A DNA stretch of 64,000 nucleotides from an uncultured Muribaculaceae bacterium (GTDB lineage Bacteria > Bacteroidota > Bacteroidia > Bacteroidales > Muribaculaceae), in NCBI GenBank assembly GCA_910584125.1, contig CAJTXU010000010.1, positions 1-64,000 on the forward strand, given 5' to 3'. The position numbers were made by a program, and so were the translations under genes. This document shows, piece after piece, positions 42,053 through 50,973 of the stretch. Position 1 is the stretch's first letter. Every line of letters starts with the position of its first letter. A model generated the notes under the pieces. The model saw only the letters and a program-made list of their open reading frames with translations. It ran no database searches and was not told the DNA's origin.

Positions 42053-44413
42053 TCACCGCACGACGTATTTTCGGCCGCCGATGATGTAGATGCCGCTGTC
42101 GAGGCCGTCGAGGGCCTGGGCCATGTCCACGCCGCTTCTGACGAGTCGGCCCGAGATGTGAAACACGTCGGTCGTCCGCGCGGTGTCGTCGTCAGCCGTC
42201 ACGCCGTCGATGCCCGCGCCGTCGCCCGTCAGCGTCCAGGCATCAAGCGTGCTGACGCGCGTCGTGCCGTCGCTGAACACCGAGACGCCCGTGGCGGTCT
42301 CGTCCTGCGGGAAGACCCGGATCGACTGAGCCCAGGTGTCATTGACGAAGATGTCGAGTATCGAGCCATCGACGAAGAGGTCGATCTTCATCTCCGAACC
42401 CGCCGCCGGCCTGACAGGCAGCGCCATGCGGTAGACGCCGTCGTATGCGCCGCGGTCGTTGTTCCAGCGGTCGAGCGCCGTGAAGTCGGCCACAAGCTCG
42501 CCCGAGGCGGGATTGTAGGTCAGCGTGGCGGCCTTCGAACCGTTGTCGAAAAACCGGAATCCGAACGGCGACGCACCGACAGTGAACGAACCGAGGATCT
42601 CAACCCGGTTGCCCGACACAGGCGACAACGACCTGCTGCCGCTCAGATCAAGGTCGCGCAGACTTGTCTTGACCGCCGAACGCATCGCAGTCAGGCCCGA
42701 ATAAGGCTTCTGCACCAGCGAGCCGTCAGAGGCGAGACTCCACTCGCGGGGCAGCGAGTAGCAATGCGCCCAGCCCAGCGTGTAGTTGTGCTCCGAAGCC
42801 AGTTTGTCGGGCACGATGCCCAGGGCGATGGTCTTGCCGTCGTGGCGGCAGACCGTCGGCGAGAGCAGTCCGTAGCCCTCGATGGAGTTCATCTCGACCG
42901 TGCGGGCTGCGCCGTTGGGACGGAACGTGCCGTCGGACGCGATGGTGCCGGTCCAGTAGAGACAGCGCACACCCCGCGACGTGTTGAGCGGAGTCACCGT
43001 GAATAGCCACTTGCCGCCGCCCATAGGGGTGATGTTGGGCATCTCCCAGAACGTGCCGTGTTCAGTCCTGTTCGTGGCCGAGAAGAAGATGCGGCCGTCG
43101 TTCGAGAAGGAGCCTGTGGCCGGGTCGTACTTATGGAGCGTCACCGCGCCGAGTCCCCCCTTCGACGTGCCCACTATGATGTAGGAGTCATCGCCATTGC
43201 GGAAGAAATAGGGGTCGCGGAAGTCGTCGCTCAGACCCGACGGGCGTCCGTTGATCAGCGGATTGGCCGTGGATTTGGACCATTTCACAAGGCCCTCGTC
43301 GTCGGGCGTCGCCATGCATATCGTGGCGCGGACGTAGTCGACGGCTGTATAGATCGCCGCCGGGCGTCCGCCGGTCACGACGTCGTCGGTGACAATTGCC
43401 CCGCTCCAGCACCCCTTGATGTCGTAGGGCTCGCCGGGGGCGATGGCTATCGGCTCCTCGCGCCAGTTGAAGAGGTCGGCCGAGGAGATATGTCCCCAGT
43501 GCAGACGGGTCATGTAGGGGCCGTTGGCGTTCTTCTGGAAGAACAGGTGGTAACGGCCGTCGGCCCATGTCATGCCGTGGCACTCGTTGGTCCAGGCCGT
43601 GGCGGGCATGCCGTGGAATTTCGGACGCAGCGTCTGCCCGGCGTATCTCGACGAGGGAATCGAGAGGTCGGCCTCATGCTCGGGACGTGCCGCCGCCACT
43701 TCATCGGGAGTCATGGCGCGGTCGTGGACCTCGATGTCGTCGATCAGACCGTTGAACGTGTTGATCATGAACGGTCCCGAAAAGCGGGCGTCGGCGTCGC
43801 GGCCGATTGTAAGGCGGGTGGCCGAGTTGTCGACGGTAGCCATGCAACGGGCCTCCCCCACCTTTACGCCGTTGCGGTAGAGCACGGCCTTCTTGGCCGC
43901 ACCGTCGACCACGGCCGTGAGCCGGCTCCATTCGTAGCAGGGCATCAGGTCGGAGGCCTCGACGGTCACCTTCCAGCCGCCCGAATAGCACTCGAAGGCG
44001 TACTTGCCGGTGTAGCCGAGGGCGAACCTCCAGCCGGCCCTCGCCGAGTCGTCGAGGGTGCCGGCGAGGCATATCTTCTCGTCGGTGGGGGTGTCGAGCG
44101 CCACGACAGGATAAGTCTCGGGGGCGACCCACATTGAGATCGTCAGGGCCGCCGCGTCAGACGCGCCTGCCCGGATGTCGCCCTGGGCGTAGGCCGAATA
44201 GCCGTCGAGTCGCAGGGCCATGCCGGCCGCGCCGACGACGTTCTCGGGCGTCGTTCTTGAATAGAGTGAAAGTGACGAGCCGCCCGCGGTCTCGCGGAGG
44301 GTCTCGCGACCCTCGATATCCATCGGCACATGGACTATGCGCGCGGCGTCGGCTCCGGCACCTGCGGCCGCGGCTGCGGCCATAAGCGTGAGAAGTCTGT
44401 ATGAAGTTTTCAT
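42053..44413 (-). CDS. Exported LamG-GH32 family protein with Glu at the nucleophile position
   Basis: 786-aa exported fructan-active protein. Signal peptide (1-23), LamG-like lectin domain (about 45-245), GH32 five-bladed propeller (about 262-560), beta-sandwich (to about 715) and a short tail ending in DSGIYIIGGRKYVVR, like a surface sorting tail. The first GH32 motif, normally WMNDPNG, reads WTNECHG (274-280), with Glu277 in place of the nucleophile Asp. The RDP motif (399-401) and the acid/base Glu457 (WEMPN) are present. I recall a LamG-linked GH32 group with a Glu here, so it may be a genuine subfamily; activity is uncertain. It is the last gene of the susCD operon, 130 nt after the DUF4960 gene. 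Confidence 0.85.
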   Translation of the reverse strand: MKTSYRLLTLMAAAAAAGAGADAARIVHVPMDIEGRETLRETAGGSSLSLYSRTTPENVVGAAGMALRLDGYSAYAQGDIRAGASDAAALTISMWVAPETYPVVALDTPTDEKICLAGTLDDSARAGWRFALGYTGKYAFECYSGGWKVTVEASDLMPCYEWSRLTAVVDGAAKKAVLYRNGVKVGEARCMATVDNSATRLTIGRDADARFSGPFMINTFNGLIDDIEVHDRAMTPDEVAAARPEHEADLSIPSSRYAGQTLRPKFHGMPATAWTNECHGMTWADGRYHLFFQKNANGPYMTRLHWGHISSADLFNWREEPIAIAPGEPYDIKGCWSGAIVTDDVVTGGRPAAIYTAVDYVRATICMATPDDEGLVKWSKSTANPLINGRPSGLSDDFRDPYFFRNGDDSYIIVGTSKGGLGAVTLHKYDPATGSFSNDGRIFFSATNRTEHGTFWEMPNITPMGGGKWLFTVTPLNTSRGVRCLYWTGTIASDGTFRPNGAARTVEMNSIEGYGLLSPTVCRHDGKTIALGIVPDKLASEHNYTLGWAHCYSLPREWSLASDGSLVQKPYSGLTAMRSAVKTSLRDLDLSGSRSLSPVSGNRVEILGSFTVGASPFGFRFFDNGSKAATLTYNPASGELVADFTALDRWNNDRGAYDGVYRMALPVRPAAGSEMKIDLFVDGSILDIFVNDTWAQSIRVFPQDETATGVSVFSDGTTRVSTLDAWTLTGDGAGIDGVTADDDTARTTDVFHISGRLVRSGVDMAQALDGLDSGIYIIGGRKYVVR

Positions 44414-44543
44414 GTCAGTGATTTTAACGTATTGAGTATCATGAATATTGCAGGAATCCGCGGGGCGGCCGACAATGACCGCTCCACGGATCTTTCCCTG
44501 GGTGATTATATCTGAGCTTGCATGAAGTCTAAATCATGGAGGT

Positions 44544-46007
44544 TTACTTCAGATAGTCGAGGATGTTGGCAGAGAGTTGCTCGACATTGCGCTGATAGAT
44601 GTTGGCTCCGGAGTTCTGGTTCCACTCGTAGGCCGCGAAACCGTTGGCGATGCAGCGGCCGTGCACAGGCGTCGGGAAGAACTCGACGAGACCGGCGACG
44701 CAGTGGTCGCGCACATGTCCCCAAGTGGCGAGTACGAGCGAACCTGTGGTGGCTTCGAAGTTGGCGATCACGTCGGGGTATGCCCCGCGGCCATAGAGAT
44801 TGCAGTCCCAAAGGCAGTTGTGGTCCTCACGCTGGCCGGGGCCGATGAGCGGTATCGCGGGCAGACCCCAGCCGTTGGGGTCCTCGAGAATGATGCCCTT
44901 GAAGATGGCGTGCTCCGAGCGGTCGTAATAACCCTGGTCGCTGCCCCCCTTGAAGTCGACGCCGAGGAAGGGGTTGATGGTCCACACGTCGTCGCCGCTG
45001 CCACCCTCGCCGTTGCCGAATACGGTCGGGGCCATGTTCTCGGGCACGATTCCCAGAGGCACGGTGAGCTGTGTGGCCATGTTGGAGAGGTAGATGCTTC
45101 CGCCGTTGGCCGAGTATTCCTTGAGGGCCGCGATGGCCTCGGGCGAAGTAATCTGCGCGGGGAGGTTCTCCCAGCCGAGCGGCAAGCCGACGCGGTCGAT
45201 CATGATCCAGAGCACCGAGCAGATGTCGGGGTCGAGCGTCGCCAGGTCGGCGGGATATACAAGGTCGGCGTTCTTCTGGGCGACGAACCAAGCGGCGGCC
45301 GCGCGTTCGTCGTCGTCGGGCAGCGCCGACACTGATGCCGCCGTCATCAGATATCCCATGCGGGGCTCGATGTAGGGTATGCGCGTGCTGACAGTCGCCG
45401 ACACCGAAGGATAGAAACCGTCGTAGATGGCCTGCACGTCATATGTGAGGTCGGTCTCCATAGGCTGGGCCTTGAGGGTATATTCGGTGGTGCCGGCGGG
45501 GAGGTTCACAGCCGCAACTTCGTCGCCGTTGGTGATGATGCGCACGCCCGTGACGTCGGCGCCGGTCGGGTTGGTCCATGAGAGCGTCACCTTGCGGCCC
45601 GAGGTCGAGGACTCGAGGCCGGTGACGCCGGCGAGCTGCTCGACGGGGAGCTCGGCCGTCACCGAGACTCCCTCCGAGACATAGCGGTCGTCATAGCAGA
45701 CCTTGACCGTGAAGAGACCTTCGACTCCCATCGGCTGGCCCTTGACGGCGTATGAAGTGGCATCGGCGCCGAGGCTGAGGGGATTGGAGGTCTGCGCGTC
45801 GCGGATCAGCAGCACGTCGGTGATGCCCTCTTCGGCGGGCAGCGTCCATGTCACGTTGATTGTTCTGCCGTCGATGTCGGCGCGTAGGCCGGAGACGGTG
45901 GCGAGGTCGGGAACCTCTTCGTAGCCGGTGGGCTCGAAGTCGCCGCACGAGGTGAATGCGGCTGCGAGGGCGAGGGCGAGCGCGCCCATATGCATTTTAT
46001 ATCTCAT
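44544..46007 (-). CDS. DUF4960-type surface fructan-binding lipoprotein
   Basis: 487-aa lipoprotein with lipobox FTSC near residue 22. Two Ig-like/FN3-like domains (about 30-210) are followed by a flavodoxin-like or DUF4960-type domain (about 215-487) with ICSVLWIMIDRVGLPLGW and NGGSIYLSNMATQL. It sits directly after SusD, where SusE-position glycan-binding proteins are found; the equivalent in Bacteroides thetaiotaomicron is BT1761, which binds levan. It probably captures fructan at the outer surface. Whether it prefers levan or inulin cannot be read here. Confidence 0.8.
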   Translation of the reverse strand: MRYKMHMGALALALAAAFTSCGDFEPTGYEEVPDLATVSGLRADIDGRTINVTWTLPAEEGITDVLLIRDAQTSNPLSLGADATSYAVKGQPMGVEGLFTVKVCYDDRYVSEGVSVTAELPVEQLAGVTGLESSTSGRKVTLSWTNPTGADVTGVRIITNGDEVAAVNLPAGTTEYTLKAQPMETDLTYDVQAIYDGFYPSVSATVSTRIPYIEPRMGYLMTAASVSALPDDDERAAAAWFVAQKNADLVYPADLATLDPDICSVLWIMIDRVGLPLGWENLPAQITSPEAIAALKEYSANGGSIYLSNMATQLTVPLGIVPENMAPTVFGNGEGGSGDDVWTINPFLGVDFKGGSDQGYYDRSEHAIFKGIILEDPNGWGLPAIPLIGPGQREDHNCLWDCNLYGRGAYPDVIANFEATTGSLVLATWGHVRDHCVAGLVEFFPTPVHGRCIANGFAAYEWNQNSGANIYQRNVEQLSANILDYLK

Positions 46008-46052
46008 TGCTGTATTGTCGTTGTGGGTTGTTGAAACATATTGGTTCTGGTC

Positions 46053-47729
46053 TCAGTCGTAAAGTCCGCCGGCGTTGTCTTTCTGCTCGAGCGGCACGGG
46101 GAAGTAGAGTTCGTCGGCTGAGAGCGACGCGCCGCTGTAGTAGGGCTGGAACGTGGTCTCGAACTGGTAATACTTGTTCACCGTCTCCACGGCCGTGCCC
46201 CAGCGGAGCAGGTCGAACCAGCGGTGGCCTTCCATGGCGAGCTCGACGCGGCGCTCGTGGCGCACGGCGCGGCGGGCGTAGTCCTGGTTCCAGCCGGAGG
46301 CGGGGTACTGTCCCACGGCGTAGTTGGCCACCATCGGGTTGCAGTCAACCGGCGTGTAGGAGGGGTCGACCGAACGGGCCGCCTTGGCGCGCACCTGGTT
46401 GATCAGGCTGCGGGCCTGGTCAAGGTCTTTGTTCTGCTCGATGAGGGCCTCGGCCTTCATGAGCATCACGTCGGCATAGCGGATGATGATGTAGTTGAGC
46501 GACGAGGCGCCCCAGGGCACGATGCCGGTCTTGACATAGGGACTGTCGGGCGAGGGATAGGGCTTCTTGCCCGAATACTGTCCGTAGAGCTCCAGGTTGC
46601 GGCACCACTTCTCGTTGTAGTTGTAGCCGCGCCAGGGCATGCCTATGCGGCCAAGCGTGAAGTCGAGACGCGGGTCTACGTTGCCTGCGTAGTCGGCGCG
46701 GTCGATGTTCTCGGAGTTCTGCGTGCCGTCGAGATAGGGAAGGCCGTTGGCGTCGGTACGGAACGCGTTGACCAGATCCTGCGAGGCGAGATAGAAGTCG
46801 TCGCCGTTGCCGTAGAGGTTGCCCTCCGAGTAGGTGCAGTTGATGCAGTTGTTGAAGTTGTATTGGTCCGGGGAGTTGGCACTCGAGAACTGGACGGCCA
46901 TTACAGACTCGGCCGTGTTGTTGAGCTCGGGCTTCGAGATGTCGAGGTAGTTGGCGTAGAGCTCATACTTGCCCGAGGAGATGACGTATCCGGCGTACTG
47001 CTCGACCGTGGCCCAGTCGGAGTCGAAGAGGGCCGCCTTGGCGAGGATGGCCGCGGCGACATACTTGTTGAAGCGGCCCACCTCGGCCTGGCTCTCGGGG
47101 AGCACGTTGTAGGCGTCGCGCAGGTCGGCCTCGATGAAGCCGAGGATCTGCTCGCGAGTGTACTGGTCGGCGCGGCATTCCGACGGGTTGGCCACCGTCT
47201 CGTCGAAGTAGGGGAACTTCTGGAAGAGGCGGTACATGTCGAAATAATAGTATGCGCGCAGGGTCTTCATCTCGGCGATCATCGAGCGCTTCTGGGCGGC
47301 GTCGAGGCTCGTGGCGGCGTCGATGGCCTTGATGGCCGTGTTGCAGCGCGACACGGAGAAGTAGTTGTTGCGCCACTTGAAGTTGATGATGGCGTTGTCG
47401 CTCTGCACGTTGCCGATCTCAAGCTGGTGCATGTAGGCCTCCATGGTGACTCCGTCGCCCCCCTTGAGGGCGTCGTCCGAGCGGAGGTCGATCACCCAGT
47501 TGTTGATCGGGCCGGCGAACGACTCGTTGTTGCCGAAATAATGGTTGAGGAGCGTGGCGTAGGCGGCGGTCATCATGTCGACGGCCTCGTCCTCGCCTAT
47601 CTGCTCGGAAGTGAACGAGCCCTGGGGCTTCGTGTCGAGCATATCGTCGCATGCCGTCATGCCGAGTCCGAGGGTGACTGCGGCCGCGGCCATCACGGCG
47701 CTTTTGATATATGATTTGATGGTCTTCAT
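46053..47729 (-). CDS. SusD-like nutrient-binding lipoprotein
   Basis: 558-aa surface lipoprotein that caps the SusC channel and passes oligosaccharides to it. Lipobox MTAC (Cys near 27) and the mature start DDMLDTKPQG are standard for SusD. The TPR-like helices and the C-terminal RRAVRHERRVELAMEGHRWFDLLRW and LYFPVPLEQKDN blocks are also standard. It corresponds in position to BT1762 of the levan locus. It lies 22 nt after SusC. Confidence 0.95.
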   Translation of the reverse strand: MKTIKSYIKSAVMAAAAVTLGLGMTACDDMLDTKPQGSFTSEQIGEDEAVDMMTAAYATLLNHYFGNNESFAGPINNWVIDLRSDDALKGGDGVTMEAYMHQLEIGNVQSDNAIINFKWRNNYFSVSRCNTAIKAIDAATSLDAAQKRSMIAEMKTLRAYYYFDMYRLFQKFPYFDETVANPSECRADQYTREQILGFIEADLRDAYNVLPESQAEVGRFNKYVAAAILAKAALFDSDWATVEQYAGYVISSGKYELYANYLDISKPELNNTAESVMAVQFSSANSPDQYNFNNCINCTYSEGNLYGNGDDFYLASQDLVNAFRTDANGLPYLDGTQNSENIDRADYAGNVDPRLDFTLGRIGMPWRGYNYNEKWCRNLELYGQYSGKKPYPSPDSPYVKTGIVPWGASSLNYIIIRYADVMLMKAEALIEQNKDLDQARSLINQVRAKAARSVDPSYTPVDCNPMVANYAVGQYPASGWNQDYARRAVRHERRVELAMEGHRWFDLLRWGTAVETVNKYYQFETTFQPYYSGASLSADELYFPVPLEQKDNAGGLYD

Positions 47730-47751
47730 TTTCTGGATTGGAAATTAAGGG

Positions 47752-50700
47752 TTAGAACTGGAAGTTGACGCCGATCGTGAACGAGCGGGGACGCGGATAG
47801 CCGCCGTCGTCCATGCGCGCGCCGTAGCCGCTGGGAGCGATCTCGGGGTCGAGGCCTTTGTATTTTGTGATGGTGAACACGTTCTCGACCTGGCCGAAGA
47901 CGTCGATGCTCTGGCCGCCGATGGCTTTGGCCACGCGCTCGGGCAGCATGTAGGAGAGCTTGAGGTATTTCATCTTCAGATACGATCCGTTCTCGACATA
48001 GTAGGTCGAGAAGCGCGACTCCTCGTTGTCGTCGGTCAGCGAGACGGCGGGAATGTCGCTGCCTGTGTTGGTCTCGCTCCAGCAGTTGAGCACGTCCTTG
48101 CTGCGGTTGGAGACGAGCGAGCCGTAGCTCATCGAGTAGAGCTGGCGCTTCATGTGGTTGATGATGTCATAGCCGAAGTCGCCGGCGAAGAACATATCAA
48201 GGGTGAAGGCCCTGTACTTGAAGGCGAGGTTGAGGCCGAGCGACAGGTCGGGGTTGGGGTCGCCGATGATGCAACGGTCGGCGTCGGTGATCTGTCCGTC
48301 GCCGTTGAGGTCGCGGTAGATGAGGCGTCCGGGGGCGGCGCCTGTCTGGCGGGCATGGTCGGCGACCTCGGCGTCGTTCTGGAAGATGCCGTCGCACACG
48401 TAGCCGTAGTATACGCCCATGGGCTGGCCGGGGATCAGACGGCTGTCGCCGCCGATGAACTCCTGACGGTCGTTGAGTGTCACGAGCTTGTTCTTATACT
48501 GCGAGAGGTTGACCGAGCCGTTCCATGAGAAGTCGCCGTAGGTGGGGCTGTTGTAGCCGAGCGTGAGTTCCCAGCCGGTGTTCTTCATCTTGCCGGTGTT
48601 GAGCCAGATGGCTGCGTTCTCGCCGGCCACGTCGAGCGCCGGGGGGATGGTGAGCATGTCGCGGGTGTTCTTCATGAAGAAGTCGGCGGTGAGGTTGAGT
48701 CGGCCGCTGAAAAGCTGCAGGTCGATGCCGATGTTGTTCTGCGTGGTGGTCTCCCATTTGAGGTCGGGGTTGCCCGAGGCCGCGAGCGTGATGCCCGGGG
48801 TTGTGGCGGAGTTGGTGCCGTTGATGTCATAGGCGCCGTTGCCGTTGTTGACGATATAGGTCGAATAGGTGGGATAGAGCGGCGGGATGTTGGCGTTGCC
48901 GTTCTGGCCCCAGCTGTAACGGACCTTGAAGTCTGTCACCACATCGTTCTGGGGCCAGAAAGGCTCGGCCGACGGACGCCATGCAAGCGAGAAGGCCGGG
49001 AAGATGCCGGCGCGGTGGCCCTTGGCGAAGCGCGAGTTCTCGTCGCGGCGGATTGTGAACGACGCCAGGTAACGGTCGTCGAAGTTATAGTCCGCTTTGG
49101 CGAAGAGCGAGAACACGCTCCACTGCGTCTTGCCGCCGCCGGCGTTCTGCTGGCCTGAGCCGGCTCCCACCTGCATGAAATCGGTATCTTCGAACATGTA
49201 GCCCTGACGGCTGCCCGAGAGGTCCTGGAATGTATAGGAGATCGCCTCGGTTCCGATCAGCGCGTTGAGATGATGTTTTTCATTAAATGTTTTTACATAA
49301 TTGGCGGTGTTGGTCCAGGTCCAGGTGTCGCCCTGACCGTAAACTCCCGACACGGAGTTGACGTCTGAGGCGATCTGCTTGCGGCCCAGGTCAGTGTTGA
49401 AATATTGGGAATGTTCGATACCGATGTTCGTCTTGAGCGTGAGACCGTCGACGGGGCGGATCTCGAGGAATGCGTTGCCGAGGATGCGCCAGTTCTGATG
49501 GTCGTTGTCCTTGGCGTTGTTGATCATCTGCACGGGATTCTGGAGGTCGGAGTTGACGAGCTCGATTGGAATCGCGTAGCTGCCGTCGGCTCCGTATACG
49601 GGCAGGGCCGGGTTCATGGCCATGGCGAGGAAGGGGATGCCCCGGTCGCCGTAGGTCTCGACGCCGCGGTTGCGCCACTGGGCGATGAGCAGGTTCTCGC
49701 CCACCGACACATACTTGTTGAAGTCGAAGCGCGAGTTGACGCGGCCGGAGAACCGGCGGTAGAACGACGACTTGATGTTGCCGACCTGATCGATCATGTT
49801 GAGCGAAAAGAGCACGGAGCCTTTCTCGCCGTTGTTGGCCACGGTGGCGGTGAGGTTGTTGGTCCAGGCCGTGCGGTAGACCTCATCCTGCCAGTCGGTG
49901 TCGGAGACGGCGAAGTTGGTGTTGCCGTTCACATACTGCTGGTATACCGGCGTGGTGTTCGTGCCGAAGAGCTGCGGCACGCCGAGGGGTAGCCCGGCGC
50001 GTGCGGCGGCCATTCCGTAGGCCGTGGCCCAGCCGTCGGCATCGAGCATCTCGTATCGCTTGGCGATGGTCTGCGCGGTGAGGGCGTAGTTGACGTTGAT
50101 CGAGAGGCGGTCGCCCTTGCCGTGCTTGGTGGTGATGATGATGACGCCGTTGGCCGCGCGCGAACCGTAGATGGAGGCCGAGGCGGCGTCCTTGAGCACC
50201 TGCATCGACTCGATGTCGGCGGGATTGATGACGTTGATGTTGTCGGTGGGCACGCCATCGACGATATAGAGGGGGTCGTTCGACGAGTTGGCCGTCGACA
50301 TACCTCGCACGCGGATCGAGCCCGTGCCGCCCGGCTCGGCGCTCGGCACGACATTGACGCCCGGCAGCTTGCCGGCCATGGAGCTCATGATGTTGCCCGA
50401 GTTCTCGGAGAGGGGCTCCTTCATGTCCATCACCGAGACGGCGCCTGTGAGGTCGGCCTTGCGGACCGTCTGGTAGCCGACTACGACCACCTCGTTGAGC
50501 ACGGCCGAGTTCTCGTCGAGATAGATTGTCATCGTCGGCTCGGCCGTGAGGGTAGTCGGGTTGTAGCCCACGTAGCTCACCGTGAGCTTCGACTTCTCGG
50601 GCACCGTGATGGCGAAGTTGCCGTCGATGTCGGTGGCAGTTCCTTTCTTTGTCGCCTCCGACATCACAGTGGCGCCTATCAGAGGCTCGCCGTCCTGACG

Positions 50701-50793
50701 CGAAAGCACCGTTCCACGCACAGTGATGTCCTGCGCCTGCGCCACGATTGCCAGCAGGCAAGCGAGAAGCGCCGTAAGGAATGTTCTTTTCAT
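47752..50793 (-). CDS. SusC-like TonB-dependent oligosaccharide transporter
   Basis: 1013-aa outer-membrane channel for oligosaccharide import. The start at 50793 gives the signal peptide MKRTFLTALLACLLAIVAQA. It has a carboxypeptidase-like domain (about 22-105), the TonB box region and plug (about 115-240) with GSIRVRGMST and IYGSRAANGVIIITTK, and a 22-stranded barrel that ends in the aromatic GVNFQF. It corresponds to BT1763. It is the first gene of the operon, with a -7 element in front, and is expected to be activated by the hybrid regulator encoded upstream on the same strand. Confidence 0.95.
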   Translation of the reverse strand: MKRTFLTALLACLLAIVAQAQDITVRGTVLSRQDGEPLIGATVMSEATKKGTATDIDGNFAITVPEKSKLTVSYVGYNPTTLTAEPTMTIYLDENSAVLNEVVVVGYQTVRKADLTGAVSVMDMKEPLSENSGNIMSSMAGKLPGVNVVPSAEPGGTGSIRVRGMSTANSSNDPLYIVDGVPTDNINVINPADIESMQVLKDAASASIYGSRAANGVIIITTKHGKGDRLSINVNYALTAQTIAKRYEMLDADGWATAYGMAAARAGLPLGVPQLFGTNTTPVYQQYVNGNTNFAVSDTDWQDEVYRTAWTNNLTATVANNGEKGSVLFSLNMIDQVGNIKSSFYRRFSGRVNSRFDFNKYVSVGENLLIAQWRNRGVETYGDRGIPFLAMAMNPALPVYGADGSYAIPIELVNSDLQNPVQMINNAKDNDHQNWRILGNAFLEIRPVDGLTLKTNIGIEHSQYFNTDLGRKQIASDVNSVSGVYGQGDTWTWTNTANYVKTFNEKHHLNALIGTEAISYTFQDLSGSRQGYMFEDTDFMQVGAGSGQQNAGGGKTQWSVFSLFAKADYNFDDRYLASFTIRRDENSRFAKGHRAGIFPAFSLAWRPSAEPFWPQNDVVTDFKVRYSWGQNGNANIPPLYPTYSTYIVNNGNGAYDINGTNSATTPGITLAASGNPDLKWETTTQNNIGIDLQLFSGRLNLTADFFMKNTRDMLTIPPALDVAGENAAIWLNTGKMKNTGWELTLGYNSPTYGDFSWNGSVNLSQYKNKLVTLNDRQEFIGGDSRLIPGQPMGVYYGYVCDGIFQNDAEVADHARQTGAAPGRLIYRDLNGDGQITDADRCIIGDPNPDLSLGLNLAFKYRAFTLDMFFAGDFGYDIINHMKRQLYSMSYGSLVSNRSKDVLNCWSETNTGSDIPAVSLTDDNEESRFSTYYVENGSYLKMKYLKLSYMLPERVAKAIGGQSIDVFGQVENVFTITKYKGLDPEIAPSGYGARMDDGGYPRPRSFTIGVNFQF

Positions 50794-50841
50794 GTTAATG
50801 ATTTTAGTTAACAGTTGTGTTGTTTGTGAAATTTCCTGCCG

Positions 50842-50849
50842 CAAAGTTA
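50842..50849 (-). promoter_or_regulatory. -7 element of the susC promoter
   Basis: Minus-strand TAACTTTG (50849-50842), 49 bp before the susC ATG. No good -33 element is present, as expected for a promoter that needs an activator such as the AraC-type domain of the hybrid regulator. Confidence 0.5.
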
Positions 50850-50973
50850 TTCTCATTCAATATAATGGGTTATCATAAAAGTTGCAGCGGTTATCAAATT
50901 CCTGCCTGTGCGACAAATTTGATAACCGATGCGACATGATTGCAAGAGATGCGCCGTCCTGACGTGGGAAATC

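Noticed and set aside
46224..47714. 496-aa open frame antisense to susD
   Set aside because: Mirror of the SusD coding frame; Val/Gly/Arg-rich, no recognisable domain.
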